From NCBI GenBank assembly GCA_037074765.1, contig JBAMDO010000027.1:1-64000 (forward strand): a DNA stretch of 64,000 nt, in the 5' to 3' direction. Position 1 is the stretch's first letter; every line of letters starts with the position of its first letter. The position numbers and the translations under genes were made by a program. Origin of the DNA: Mansonella perstans (lineage: Eukaryota > Nematoda > Chromadorea > Rhabditida > Onchocercidae). Shown one piece after another: positions 38,501-53,500 of the stretch. The notes under the pieces were generated by a model that saw nothing but the letters and a program-made list of their open reading frames with translations, was not told the DNA's origin and searched no databases.

Positions 38501-41500
38501 TTACTTTTTTCGTTTTGCAATTCGTCACTGTCAAAAGATTGCTGTGTGATCGTTCCTAGCGTACGCTGGAACAGCGGCTGAGTTCGAAAAAAAGCTACCC
38601 CGAGCGGTGACAAGGCAGGTGATTCGGTAGCCGATATGCTATATCTCACATCAATTCCCGACAAGTAGCCGCTTTCACGTCCGCATGACTCCGTTAACGA
38701 TTCATCCATAGACATATCCAATTCGTAAGCGGATTTTCGTGTTGTACTCCGCCGCACTCCATAGGTAGAATAATCGGACACATATTCGGCATCTTCGGAT
38801 TCACATGATTTATCGTGAGCAGCACAGCTTGCCGTATTCTGGATTACCGAATGATCCACGAACATTCGAGTATTTGGAAAGTCGGAAGGAGATAGTGGTG
38901 GACTAAAAGTCTTGCAGTTGTCATCACCTAATATTTTGCCATTAGCAGTTTCTGAAATCTTCGAGTTCCCATCCTGCTCAGGCTTCTGCTCGTCATGCTG
39001 TAGTTGATGTTGTTGTTGCTGTAGATTATATGCTTTTTCCAGTTGTTCCTGTAAATGATGATATACCGTTGCGACTGAATAAACACGACAAGAACTGATT
39101 GTTGGAACCTAAAATCCCGTTACGTTAATAAAATGTTTCTCACTTACTGAGGATTGTTTTGCTACTGTTGTTGTTGTCTCGATATTTTGAGTGGTTGGTA
39201 TTACTGGCTTCAAATGTAACCGACGGTTACTGCCACTTCTACGGTCGTTTTTTGGGGTATCCGTTTGTTGCTTCGTTAAATCATCTTCATCACTACCCGA
39301 ACTGGAAACTTTTCGTTGACAGTTCACACGTTTTGCAGTAGCATGGCGATTCTTGCTGCTTAGACGTCGTAAAATTTTGTCCAATTTCTCAATAGCATTC
39401 ATCTTTTACGCATCACTTGTGTCTCTTCGGTCATTCCTACAACGTCGGTGGCACCACTGCCATTCAAAAATTTCGGAAAAACTTCTCTCTGAAAATCCTG
39501 AATCTCGCGACAGTGAGACGATAAAATAGCCATAATTCAGCTTTCAATAAACTTTTCTCGTAAGATTTTAACACATCCTGATTTCGGATATCGAAATTAT
39601 TTGAGAAAAAGCACACAAATATTGAATTTGTGCTCATAAAAATAAATATAAGCGATATGATGCAAGGTTATTTGGAGAAATTGCTGATAAGATGACAATA
39701 ATATTATGGTGAAACTAGAGAAAGACTAAGGTAAATTGAGAAGGTGGAATTTCTTGAATATCTGATATGTGTAAAAATATATGGTTTTCTCAGAAAATGC
39801 TTGAGTCTCCACTTTTGCTGGAAATTCTAACTAATTAATGATAATTTCCAAGTCTGAAATTGAAATGAAAATAATGTTGTTTAAAGGTGCAAAATATAAA
39901 AATGAAAAAAACGAAACTGAAAAAGTAACAAAAGTTTAAGTTTCATAGCACACTTACAAGCTGTGAGGTTGATAATTGGTACTTTGGTTCACTCTTATTA
40001 ATATTTTTAATGGCAGAATTGAACTATGCGAAAAAAGTGCAATAAACTGAATAGATGAAAATCAAAAAAAGAAATGTTAATAAGAGAAAGAAGGAAAAAG
40101 GAGAACAGCATGCATAAAATAAACGTTAGCAACTATTCAGAAATACGAAGGAAAATATGAAGGAAAAATGAAAAAGTGGACCTAACGGGTCGACCTTTAC
40201 TAAAGGACAGTTTGTTCCTCTATCTCTTTTTTTTGTCCTGCTTCTGCAAAATATTTCAATTTGTTCGAAAGAAGTGCGACTGTCCTTCTTCTCACGCCAT
40301 TATGCGAACCTTTGCATCATCCCAACACTATCTATTAACCACCGTCAATAAATCATGACGCACAGAGTGTTACTGAAAATCTCAATCTAATTTTACGGGA
40401 TTAAAAACCATAAAATCTTGATCATTCTCACGACGATTAAATACATGATATGATATGAAATTATATACGTTCATGTAACTGATTCGGTTACACTTGCAAA
40501 TTGCAATTAAAGTGAGCTTAAATTCAAATACCAAACGCTTGCCAGATTTAAAATCGAAGAAACAACAACAAATTATAGCAGTTTAACTTCAAAATTTATA
40601 AATTAAATGAAAAAGTTTATAACTGATAAATTATGCATATTTTGTTTACACTGCTGAATTCATGCTTTACTAAGCGAGTAATTAGGCTCAAGAGTCACTT
40701 AATGACCGAATTTTTATAAACATTTTATATTTCCAATTGTAAAGATAAATTTTTGAAACTAGGTAAAAAATGAAATATAATTAACACAATTCGTTGGATT
40801 GTATAGATTAAATTCTTAAAACTTCAATTCATATTATGAGATGTCATAAAATTTTCCTGTTGAATTACATCGCTAAATGTTATGATGACCTTTAAAAATA
40901 TCAAGTGTCGAGCTTGGCTGTAAAAAAATGAAAATCTGTGCAAATAAAACTAAAATTCCCTAAATTGAAAAACTTTTTCAAAGAACGAAACGAAGGATCA
41001 GACAGCAGTGAAAAGATAGAGCAAAAATGCTTATACGTTTATGCATATGACAAATGCTGCTGAAAAATAAAAGTTGTTGGACGAACTGTTTGTTTGAAAA
41101 TAAATAATGAAAACTTTTACAGAGAGAAGCCTCTTTTTTCTCTCATTCTATCTTTTTTTATTTAGAGTCAGCGTAACGTCGATTTTTTGCCTTTAACCTT
41201 TCCAATTCATTTTTATCCAAATAACAAAATTCAGCTCATCTCTGCAATGTAAAGTAGTGCTATGCTCTATTGCTATATAAGGGAAAAAAAATGCTTCTTT
41301 ATAGGTTTCTTGTTTAAGCTTTCATTAAATTCAATTCAAAAATTTAATACAAAATAAATGCAACTCTAATAGAATTGCATATTTTTGTTTTGATATTTGA
41401 GAAATTCCACACAAGTTTATTTAAAAATAAGCAAAGAAAGGTCAGAGATTAAATCTTCATTAATGCTTCATTCGTTTTTGTTTTTTTTGTTTTTTTTCAA

Positions 41501-44500
41501 AATATAGAATGAATTTCAAATGCTTAATTTACTACCGAAATGATTACATTCCTCCCAAGGTTCTCCTCTAGAATATTATTTGTTACCTTTCCCTTAAATT
41601 TTATACCTTTTTTTCGAAAACAAAAATTCAACGTATCAAACTGAATAATAATCTTCTATACAAATAGTGACAGAAACAACTGGACATATTGGTTCCTGAC
41701 TTTTTTATGCATTTATTTTACGTGAAACCATACAAACAGATTACTTTACAGCACTCAAATACAATCTTGAAGTTGCATACGCTGCATGTGTATGTGTTGC
41801 ATATCGTATCTGCTGCATGTCGTACGCAACATCGGACAGCTGCTAAATCTGGATCATACTACCCATAAAGTAATCAATCAAATTCGCATTTCTGTTTTTC
41901 CTGAATCCTATTTTCCTTTCATTATCATTTTCTTGTTTTCCCTTTGCTTCTAGGTCCTATAATTTAGATCCCACAAGCTTCTGAATTTTTTCAACCTTCC
42001 AGCTAATACTTGAATCACATCTAAAATTATAGGATCTAAAATAAACACAGTTTCTGGGTGTGGAGATCCATTCAATAGACGTGAGAGATTATTTAGAATT
42101 TTCAGTAAATGCAAGTGTGAATTCCAACAGTTTAACCAAAACTGATCCATTCAATAGAAGTCAGAGATTCAAGCAAAGAAATTAGTTAAGTTCAGAGTAG
42201 TCGGAGTTGGATAACAAATAATAATGGTTAAATGAACACTCGCTAGGTCACAAATCAGGAAAAAAGGATGCAGAAAGTTTTTTCTTTCCTCTAGAAAAAT
42301 TTTTTGGTGGCTTACTTTACTAATAATCTTGTGATTTATTCAAAACCTTATTTATGTGATTTATTCAAGGCCTTATTACCAAAGAAAATTTAACTTTTTC
42401 TGTATTGCATTATTTTCGTTTGCTTTGTTTCTACAAATGCAAATCGTTTAGTGAAAATTTCTATGACTATTATCAGGCTATTTTTCCTAATACCAACAAA
42501 TAAGAATTTTCAAAGTTTTTAATCATTTCTTTATGAAATGATAATAAAATTTGAAATTAAAACGACAATAGATACAAACACGCTACCACGTAAGTTTCTA
42601 ATAAGATAGCTAATTGAGAAAAATATGATTAGGTAATACGAACTTATGCAATTACGAAACTTCCTTTTCTTTTTCCTTTTTCTCTTCTTTCTCCTTTTTC
42701 CCATCTACCAAATAATTTTGTGACCTTTGCGAAACATAAAGATAACTGCTACACGAAAAAGTAACAGAAATGTCGCCACAAAAAAATGACAAAATAAAAT
42801 TTTCTAACAATCATCATTAAATTTCTTGTCATTCTAAGGCAATCAAAGTATTTTGTCTTTTTTTTCTTTTTTAAAGTGTCAATAACAATCATTAAACGGT
42901 ATGAAAAAATGTCTTTTCCAAACGACTGCTTTTTCAATCAAAAATACAGCACTATTTGTTTTCCCTCTTTTATTCACACCACGTTGGATGAAAATCTAAA
43001 ATTTCGTTTTTAAACTTTAGTTAGCGGTGTTGGGTTGGAAAAGCTAAAAGTTTACAATGCTAAGATACGCCAAAACTCCATTCCATATTATAAAATTAAC
43101 AATGGAAATTCAAAGTTTTGTAGTCTTGTATCTATTGAAAGTATGATTTATCATATCATGGTAAAAGTATATTCCTGAAATTAGTCGATTGCTTCAGCTT
43201 ACCTCACATCAATAAAGGCTGGGAAGAGATGAGAAAGAAAGGCGCAAAGTGGTACGAAAAGTCAAACAAAATCAATGAAATGACACGCTATAGTAATTTT
43301 ATGTGAAATTATGGAATTATATTAAATGGTTATTTTAAAAAATTTAAAGATTGAAAAAAGTATCAATAGTTGCCTTTCGAACGTTCATATTCTCTGTTGG
43401 AAGCAAAAAGTCCGAATGAGTTATGAAAGTATCAAAATATTCAAAACGACAGTCTCCAGCAATAAAATGGGAAAAAATAAATCACTTGGCGAAGACTATT
43501 CCATCCATCAAAAGCAAACAATTAAACACTGCACTGATTTTTCGTTCAATCTGTTATTTAAATGCACTCTAATCAAAAAAACAATGTCTAATCCGCAGAT
43601 AATGTCGCCATGAACTGTACAATCATTACGTCACACTTCAACATTGCTTAAACTAAAATTCAATTTGTGACCAAATTGATGTTTGATGATTTGTTATAAA
43701 TTTGGAATGTGATAAGACAAGAGGCTAGTATCATAATTAACTTAATTTTTATGGTCATGAATACGAAAAACATGCTTTTTGATATTATCATTTCTATTGG
43801 AAATCTTGGTACTAAATGAAGTATAAAAGCAATTTTACCTATATTAGTCCAGTACGCGGTCCAGTACATCCCAAATATCCCGTATTTCTCATTGTTCCGT
43901 CATTTCCATTTCATCCTTTGCTATTAAATGAGCTTGAGTGAATTAAAAAATTTGAGCAAGTGAATTATGCGGATTATAGGTCACATAATTAATGCAGCAT
44001 AAGCGTAATGGAAACGAAGCAAAGCAATCGATTTTACTCTCATTGGCTTTTCAATAAAAAATGCCAATGAAAATCCAAGCAAGGAGTTGGAAAGAGCAAA
44101 AGAAATGGCTGTTATTCCGTCCTCATTGCCGTTTCAAGTTAATGTCAACTCAACAGGACAAATCATCAATTGAATCATTTCATACTGTTGTAACTACACC
44201 AAGTTAATGGTCATAGCGTTCAAAAGATTCTAATATATTAATGAATATAAAAAAAAAAAAAGAAAAAAAAAATTGAGATAATTTTATCAAAATTATGAAT
44301 CACTTGGATATAAATGTTCTTATATAAATTATTCTCAATTAAACTATTCTTAAATTATTTCTTTCCTGTTATCTCTTTTTTCCCAAATGAAATTTTAGTT
44401 ACTTTTTAAGAGCTCGTTAGCATTTGACAAATTTCTTAATCAGTGTAAGAAAAAAAGGGAACAGAAAGGAATGAAGGAATCAAATAACAAACCAAATATG

Positions 44501-47500
44501 TTAAAATGCTAAAAGTTTATTGAAATTTAATGGATCTAAAATCAAAAACTATTAGCGCGAAATGGAAGTTCAAAGATTAATAATAAAAAAAAATCACAGA
44601 GTGTTCAGAGTTATGCAAATACTTGAAAAACTTTCCATATATTTGAGGAAGAAATAAAAGGCAAAGAAATTAAAAAAAAGTATTGATTGGTGAAGTTTGG
44701 AAGTTTTGTGCCAACAAAACTGACATTCAACCATTATTTGAAATTGGAGTTTAGAGACTCGAAGTAATTTCTCTGTTTTTGCTACAATTTCGAGGCGATG
44801 TGCTGTTATATCTTGTTCATTGTGGATGACAGTAGGAGAAGAGAGAAATCTGCAGTGACATGAATTGTAGGACTTTTTTAAGGATTAAAAATATATTGCA
44901 GATAGAGGTGCTCGTTCGCGTTCCTCACAAAAGGTAGAGATCTCGTTCCTCACAAACTAATGGGAGAGAGAGAGAGAGAGGAAAAGAAAGGAGAGAAAAC
45001 TGTAAACGACCTGAATGAATCTTACACGCGAAATACATTTATGGAAACGAAAATCGGAGAACTGAAAGAAAATAGAAGGCAAATTGTCGGTTAAATGGTA
45101 TATAAACAATCTTTAAGCATGCTCTTGAATTCGTTTAATTTATGAGCCATAGCGAACAGCTGTAAAAATTTTTTTGTGAAAAAAGAATTCATGAAAGTTG
45201 CCGTACGAAACACAAACAAAGAACCAAATGAGAATTAGAAGATAGAATCCTCAAATGAATAATGTCATCAGATGAATAATGCTGATCGCTTGTTTTGTAT
45301 TTGAAAATTTTTAAAAATAACAAATCGCAAACAATAATATTTTTTTCCTCTTTACTTCAGCATTAAATAATGATGGTAATTTTTCAAGGTGAATGGAGAA
45401 GGTGATATAAATTTGAAATAAAATGCAATCTGGCATGAAGAAAGTTGCAAGAAATGCTTTTTAAATGATGATCGATGACTCATAAAACCTTTTTCTTTTT
45501 TATTGAACAAAAAGAAAGCGTATAATAATACGAAATATCGGGAAATTTCTTTTTTTTTTTGAAACATTGCTAATGTTTCATTTTTTGAAAAAAAGGAAAG
45601 GTTTCCACCCTAGTGACTGCAATATCTATGACACTTTTTCATCTGCTGAATCTGTCAAATATGTTGAATACGTACTGTCCTCGCACTGTTGCGCTCTGAC
45701 TCTCAATCGGACTGCAATTTTTGAATTCCCTTTTGGCAGTATAAAAAATGACCATAGATGGTTCAAAATGAAGAGTGAACACAAATTATGCATAGAAATG
45801 ATTGATGATAGATAATTTAAATTTGATTATGGAAACAGCTATTGTCCTTACTCGATTTATCATTCTGAAAAGAAAAAAAGCACCAGTTAGCCAAGATCAA
45901 ATAGCGGAACTGCAAAAACTTCACTGGTGACAAATTTTTCAGTAAAATTTTGACAGGAAATTTGAAAAAATAAAAGCGAAAAACAAATAAAAATTGCCCG
46001 GGAAATTCCGAAATATGATTGCGCATGTTTCGGTGGTAGTGGGGGAATGAAGAAATGAGAAAACAAGTCTTGAAAACATCATCTAGTTGCTTTAAAAAAG
46101 TGTCGGCAACATTAAAGAAAACGATACTTACATCAGCTGAACAAAGCGAAAATATCGAATTAAATTTATATTTGTGTGCTTTGCACCCATAAAACGAATT
46201 CTTCCAAAGATGCACTCTAATTTTAAGCAAACTTTGAATTTAAAATTTTATCATCCTTGCGTAACGATTTAATGTGATCAGTGACAAAGAAAAAAGATAG
46301 AAGCTTGCTCAAGTAGTTTTTTTGATTATTTTTGCTTATAACTTCCGAAATCGAAATTAACTGTGGAAAGAAAATGCTAAAAGCAAAACAAAATTATTTT
46401 CCGGACTTAGTGTCGTCCATAAAATTTGCCTATGATACACAATATATACAAAAATACATACACATCCGTTCCAAAATTTTGCATTATTGTCAGTGCAAAA
46501 TTTATATAAAATTTTACACTATTTAAAAAAAAAAGTGGAATCTTCTCGTGAAATATCAAATCTTCGAGGCATTAAAGATTTGATTGCATATGAACTGAAG
46601 CCATTACACGATTTAATCATACAGCCATCTGCTCGGTTGTAAAACAACCGGAAATTTTAGTTCATAACAATGGTTCACACCTCATAAAAAAAAGACATAA
46701 ATACATTTTCAAAATTTGTTCGATGCCATATCTCATCAAATTATATTGTACAGGATGGCTATCCGATTTTACAAACCCGCTTCTCTTTCTAAAAAAAAAA
46801 GGAAAAAGAGAAATTGAAATGAGATCCGTGCTAGGTAGCACTGACCAATACATTAGTTAAAATTTCGGGTTTTGTTTAAATTTTTAGTTTAATGTCATGA
46901 AATACTTTTTATCATATTCAACTAATGTGGAACAAAAATGCTCAATAAATATAATTTAGAATTTTTTCAAAATTGCTAGCAAAAAGTATCATAATTAAAA
47001 GCGACAACAGTAACAAAATATTGAAATTTAAATTAGCAGCTAAAAACAGAATACTGAGGGAAGTAAAGTAAGCTGTAGCTTTATTGACATATATGCTTAT
47101 ACGTGAATAAATCTTTTAGTAGCGTGAAATTAACTTAAGATTCAATGCAAATTTTTGCATTCCCCCGTCCATGTGCCTTATGCCTATCAGTTTTGACTAT
47201 TCCAAAAACACTCAGGTAATTCAAACAATAGACTCGTCCGAGCTTTTTGCTATCTTCTCGATAGTTATTTTCGGGCCCATGTAACCATTCTCTCGAAAAA
47301 TCCCGAAAAAAAAATTTTTCATCAATACAAGAAAAAAATATTGAAAGTTTAGAAAACTGTAAATAAAACATCTCGAAGTTGCAAGAACTGAATGATAACA
47401 ACATTTACAGTGCAACATGTATTTTCTGTTATCAGTAGTCGTGAAATTGATAATGATAGTATTTGTAATATTAAAGAGTCAAAAAACAGTAGCATACTTT

Positions 47501-50500
47501 AACACAAGTGACAACTTTGTTTCGATCAGTAAGATGGAAAAATAAGTTATTCGTCATAATGGTAGGGAAATTTTTCACTTAATTACATTAGCAACGCTAT
47601 CGTTGGAACATTAGATTTTTTTGCAATAAAAAAATCATTTTTTGTAATAGCAACACATTAGAATGAAATAGCAAATATTGCATTCATATTTTAATTGAAT
47701 TGCTGATTGATTTGAAAGTTTTAATTTAACTTTTATATTTCAGTGACTTCATAATTTTTCGGCGGAAAAAAATTTGTTACACTACAATAGACTTTATTTA
47801 ACCGAAATTCAGAAATTCAGGAAGCACTACCACTGTTCAAAAGGAGACTAACAAATTAAGATTTTTAAAACAAATCTTTGAAAGTTTTTAAAAATATATT
47901 TATGCAAATCGGAATGAAGGAGCTGAATTCTGATAAATATATCATTGCTTATTATATTAATTGACATGATTGTGTGTCAGCTTATCCTTTTCTTTTGTCG
48001 ATATTGAAACAGAATTCAAATATGCCAATATTTTGGTTATATTTGAAAGTTTCGAGATATTATTTGAGATGAGGTGCTCCTCTAATTTGGCTGTATGAAG
48101 AATTTGAGAATTGTACTAAATTAAAAATTTTTTGTACGAATTTGAAATGCAATATTCCAAAGCTAAATAATGCAGTTATAAACGATTTAATTTAGTGAAG
48201 CAGAAGGAGCAAAAGATAGAACTCAAATAAATTTTAACAAAAAATAAAATTCATCCGATAATCTAATTGATTTGCCATCTATTTTATGAAGAGAGTTGTT
48301 TTTCATTAGTTTATATTTTTTTAATGAATAAATTTCAGCAAACAGCGAAGAGAAGTGCAAGTGAGTGGCTTGTTTTAACATAATAATAAATTTTAGGCAT
48401 TGGAATTTTGTCTGATTAAAATAAACTAACAGTTATCGCAGGTTGAAGTTCGTGATCTAATTCCTGCAATGTAAACAGATCCCCACTATTCGTATCAATT
48501 GCAAACCATCCTCCATCCGTTGCATTATCTACTGGCTGAAATCAGATAATCATGCAGCTCTCTCAGTTCGAGATTGATTGATGCCATTCAAGAAATATTA
48601 TTTGAATATAATTAGCTGAAAGTTTAAATCTAAAGATTAAATCTCTGTCTTGTTCTGGTCGAAAAGTTATTATTGATCTCATTATGTAGAAGGAAGATTA
48701 AATTTACACGCATTTATTTTTATACATGTCATAATTTTATGTTTGATGGACTTGTAGAAGTATTAATTATAATTTAATTGACCAATCGATAACTAACCGT
48801 TATTGAGTACTTAATTTCTCGACCAAATAGCTCATTAAAACCACCAATTTTAGCTCGCACTGAATAAACACGATCATTAGCTGGAGTATTCTGGAAAATG
48901 AAGTTTAGTATTTAAAAAAATTTGCATGAGTTAAAATTTTCATATTCTAAGCGAGCAATAGTTATGTTTGCTTTTCAGTTTAAGCAAAAAACGAAGTAAT
49001 CAATCAATTTTAATATGCACTTGGTATTTAAAATTTAATGCCACAGAAAACACTACATATGATTACCATTTAAACCAAGGCTTATAATTGTTAGCAAGAA
49101 ATACAGCTGGAAATTCAACCTCATCAAGTTGTAAAGTGAAATGAACGGATGGTGACACAATATGTATTCCCTTATCATCACCAGTATGACTTAATGATGT
49201 AGATTCGAGTACGTGAATACTAACAGCTGTACTAGCTGATAACGGTGGTATACCTGAATGCAATATTGTCCGGATTTATTTAATGCTGAATCATTAAATT
49301 TCATTTGAAATAAATTTCCATCTTATCTTTTTTTCAAAAATATGGCCAGTCGAATATACTAAGAAATTTTTAAAATTGATAAGATAAAAATGAAATAATT
49401 TCAGTTTACAGTTAATTTCTCAAAATTTTCATCGTAGAATGTAAAAATGATGTAAGGATAAATTGATTATTAGAAGATGGTCCGTAGAATTGTCCTTTGA
49501 TAAAGGTAAATCACCTCTGAACTCGTCTATTTCTACCTCTTCTACTTATTCATTATCCAGGATTATATTTACTTTTATCAAATAATGATTCAAACTGGAT
49601 GAGAAAAGAGTGCTCAACTGTCTTATTTACAGCGGTCACAACTTTTTATATGTTCCATTAAAAATATAATTGATGAGAAGTTCAAAAATTGTCAAGAAGC
49701 CAACCTTGATCACTTGCTACTACTAAGAAATCATACGAATGTGCTCGAGCTAGGCCAATCAATGCTTTCTTGGTGCGTATCAATCCACTTATCGGATCAA
49801 TTTCAAAATCTATAATTATTTTAAAATTAATCTGAAAGTTTTCTTTTTTTTAATTTACAGAATTTTATTGCAATTTTATTACATCAGTTTGCTGACAAAA
49901 TATGTAATGATTAATTAACATCCATCTTTTAAGACTACTGTAAAGTAACTAGTTCCGAAAAACGACTTGAAATTATCTTTCTCCTAAAAGTTCAATGAAA
50001 CATAGTCTAGGAATCTCAAGTTTTAATAAAAGTCCTTTTGAATTTCACTTGCTAAAATCAAAATGCGAGATAATTTTCAACAATTTATTCGTTGAATTCT
50101 TTTATTTGCTTCGTTATAAATTTATCCTTGGGAAATAATTAGATGAAATAATTTTTCAGCTGAAGGTAATCCAGAATTGTTACTGAAGAGTTTATTACTG
50201 GTTATAGACATCATCAGATGTTCAACGGAAGGTACGCAAGGAAAAGTGTCAAAGAAATTTATGTACAAATGAATTTAATTCTTGCAATAATGAGTTAGAA
50301 TTTTGAATTTTAATTCAAAGATTTAGAATTATTCATTCACAGAAAAATCTTATAAGGAATTAAATGTAAATTTTCAACAAAAATTCCCACAGATTTAGTT
50401 TTTTCTACTTCATATCTGAATATTTTTCAGGATGACAAGTTTTCCCAATGAAATAAGGAATGAAAAAGTTGACTGATTGCTTAAGATTCCTTTGTAAATA

Positions 50501-53500
50501 TGAAGGTTTTGAATCGCTAGTTTCTAAGATCAAATTCATACCTTTTTGTTATGCTGTCAAGCCTAAAAAAACAAACACTGATTTTCTTTTGGTGACAGAG
50601 AGTAACGAATATCTGCATTCAGGCCTTTGTCTTTGTCTTCAGCGTGCACATATGTTAGTATCATTGCCTCAGGCCAATTTTCTACTGCTTCAATTTTATA
50701 TTCGTTATGAATGAAAACTGGTACATTGTCGTTTACATCTATTATCGTAATCATTGCCTACAATGCGTGTTTTTTGCTCTTCAAGATTTAAATACTTTAA
50801 ACCAACTTGTAAATCTGCAACTAATAATTATTTACAGATAATTTAAAAAGCGGTCAATGTAGCAACAAGTGCTAGTGTTCAATCGATCTTTTGCTAGGAT
50901 GCACTGATTTTGGCTATATCTTTAGCAATAGCTACATTTCACAAACGCAAACATAAGACATTTGAATGAAGGTAAGTTCCAATATTTGTAAGGTGTTTCA
51001 ACTCATCTTGGTTTCGCGGACGATGATTAAGGAAATTTCACCTCCGCTTGAAGCAGACTCCTTGTGATTAAGAAGGCCAACGAGGAATAAGATATACATT
51101 TGCATATTGTCAACAGAAAATCTGCTTAGGCAGTGTTTTTCTACGAAATCTTTTCTCCTCGACATTGAATCTATGTAACCTCAAAGGAGACACCAACATT
51201 ATGAATTGTGTGTCTCTATATCTTCGGATTGAAAATTAAAGTAGCCCGTCCATGGTAGTCAGTATGGCTGAGATTAGTTTTAAAAAATCTTAATATCTCT
51301 TTAGGGAACCTCTCATGCCGGAGCTAGTGGTGAGTTCACTATTAGGACAATTTTAGGGAGGCAGTGATCCTTCATCTTAGATGACATGCCTTGCCCAGCG
51401 CAACTGTGTCCTCAGCAGCATGGCTTCAATGCTGATAATAGCTGCCTGTTAAAGGACTCTCTCATTTGTCATGTAATCAATGCAAGAATTGATATGGGCA
51501 GCTACGATGAAAGCGTTTGAGGAGAAATAGGAAGTGGTAGTAAGTAACGCACAATTCAGATTTATTTAAAAGAATAGGCAATGTTGTGACGCAGTAAACA
51601 GCAATCCTGATGTTTTTCTTCAAATTTTTGTTGCTACAAACTCTTTTATAGAGCTTTCCGAAAGCTTTGTATAACTTTGCTATTCTATTGTCTCTTTGTC
51701 GACCGTGGTGTCCGAGAAATTAATGCCTCCTGGATAATTTAAATAGTGGACTGGTTTAAGCTTTGAATCCGTTATAGTGTTGGTGGAGAATGATATTCGA
51801 TTTGTGGTGCAGATTGATGGAGAACTTCTATCTTCGTTATGCTACTTCGAGCCTAAAGAGGTCGCTGCCCTCCGCAAAGCCGCTTCAGTGTGAACACCAG
51901 GTCAGCATCATTAACATAGAGATTTTCGCGGGCAAGGTAATTTGGAATTGTGGATAGAGTTTTTACCCTGGGCCTTTAGCAGTTTTAGGTTGAATAAGTT
52001 ATCATCGATATGATAGCGGAACGCATGGTGCTTTCCTTGTCGAGATCTGCCGTAACTTTTTGTAACATCACGCCGAAAAAAATTGTGAGAGTTGGTGCAA
52101 GAACACAACTTTCCTTCACGCTACTAATTACTGGAAAGGACTTGTAGGACATCGACATATCTGATTTAACCACGCTGACTCTCATGTAACAGGATGATCA
52201 TTTTGAGAAATTTGGGTTAGATCCTAATCGTTTCAAGTTCTACCATTTCTGCTCACAGTGCCAAAAGCTCAGTGAAGTTAACGAAGGATCCTTTGTTTTG
52301 TTCTTTACACTTCTTTTGTAATTATTTGAAGACGAATACCATGTCAGAAGTACTCCTATTGGCTCAGAAGCCACACTGACTATCAAATAAAAGATCTTCG
52401 GCAAAAGCAACGATTAATCTATTTAGAAGTGTTCTTGAGAGAATTTTACTAGTGGTGGAAAGTAGAGTTGTATTCGGCAGTTTGAACAGTCTGACTTGCC
52501 ACCTATTTTCTTTTAGAAGGTGATGATGACGGAATCCAGAAAATCTGATGGTAATTCGAATTTATCTCAACAGTGTACAGTTCATGGAATTTGGCATGGA
52601 GTGTTCGGCCTCCATGCCTTCAGACTTTAGGTGGAATCCCATCGATTTCAGTTGCCTTGCCTGTTTTCGTCTGTTTTATAGCCTTAAGAGTCTCCTGTGG
52701 CTCAAATCAGAATATATCAATATAAAATTAATGAAATAATTAATTATTGTATAATTTCATTGAGTCCTCTTTGTATTACGCATAATTTGATTGTGGAAAA
52801 TAATTTTTATGACTTCATTTTTTCAAGAAATTTCTTGAAATAAAAATTTTTGAAATAGTACCGCAATATTATCGCTGTTACCACCAGAATCCGTAACTTC
52901 CAGTAAAACAATCATTTCCTCAATTTTTTCTCGATCCAAATCAGCAGCAGGAGAAACGATCACCGCTATGGTATCATTTACCTGTAATGAAATGAAATAA
53001 CAGTGGACCCTCCTTATTGCCTTGATAGCTCGAATTAATCACTTGAAAAGGAAGCAAAAAATTTAACCATGCAGTGAAAGCATTATCTCAAACTGATTTT
53101 GAAGTTTTATTTCTGATACGCTTATCAATTGCTTACTTTTTTAACCTGAAAATTCGCTGCGCCATTACCACTTAATGCATAATTGAAGACACCTGCTTTA
53201 CCGTATAAATAATCAGGATCCGATATTTGAACTTCAAAAAGCACCGTTCCAGGTAAGGAATTTTCCGCAAGCGCCAGCTAGATTTCAAGCAATAATAAAC
53301 ACTTTTACAAAAAATATCGCTTGGTCAAAGCAGTATTGTAAAGCAGAAAAATTTTCAAGCACATCATTAAATTTTGTTTTAAATGTTAGAAGTTCAACAA
53401 ATATTTTTCAACTAAATTACAACTACCAACTCTATCTTCGCATCTACCACGCCAAAAATTAACATTATCAAATCTACTGATTTGTTCATTAACGAGCTAA

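Larger units (their letters stand above)
35215..48430 (-). other. 13.2-kb cadherin intron hosting another gene
   Basis: The exon at 48431-48535 ends ...LDHELQPAIT in phase 0, and the exon at 35101-35214 starts LKVKAENA in phase 0. Joined, they give the canonical LDxE...LxVxA strand of a cadherin repeat ending in DLNDNLPIF. The 13,216 nt between must therefore be intron. It contains one complete gene at 37061-39402. The rest (35215-37060 and 39403-48430) is AT-rich with poly(A)/(T) tracts, a GA repeat near 44965 and short chance ORFs; I see no other supported exon. Confidence 0.85.

Noticed and set aside
45567..46230. ORFs of 82 codons (+) and 137 codons (-)
   Set aside because: Phe/Lys/Ser-rich composition, no splice-site pairs, no motifs, and location deep in the cadherin intron. 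Likely chance in AT-rich DNA.
47135..47418. 89-codon minus-strand ORF with WLHGPENNYREDSKKLGR
   Set aside because: Part of it looks protein-like, but there is no phased partner exon and the first third is homopolymer-driven Phe/Ser. Not enough support.
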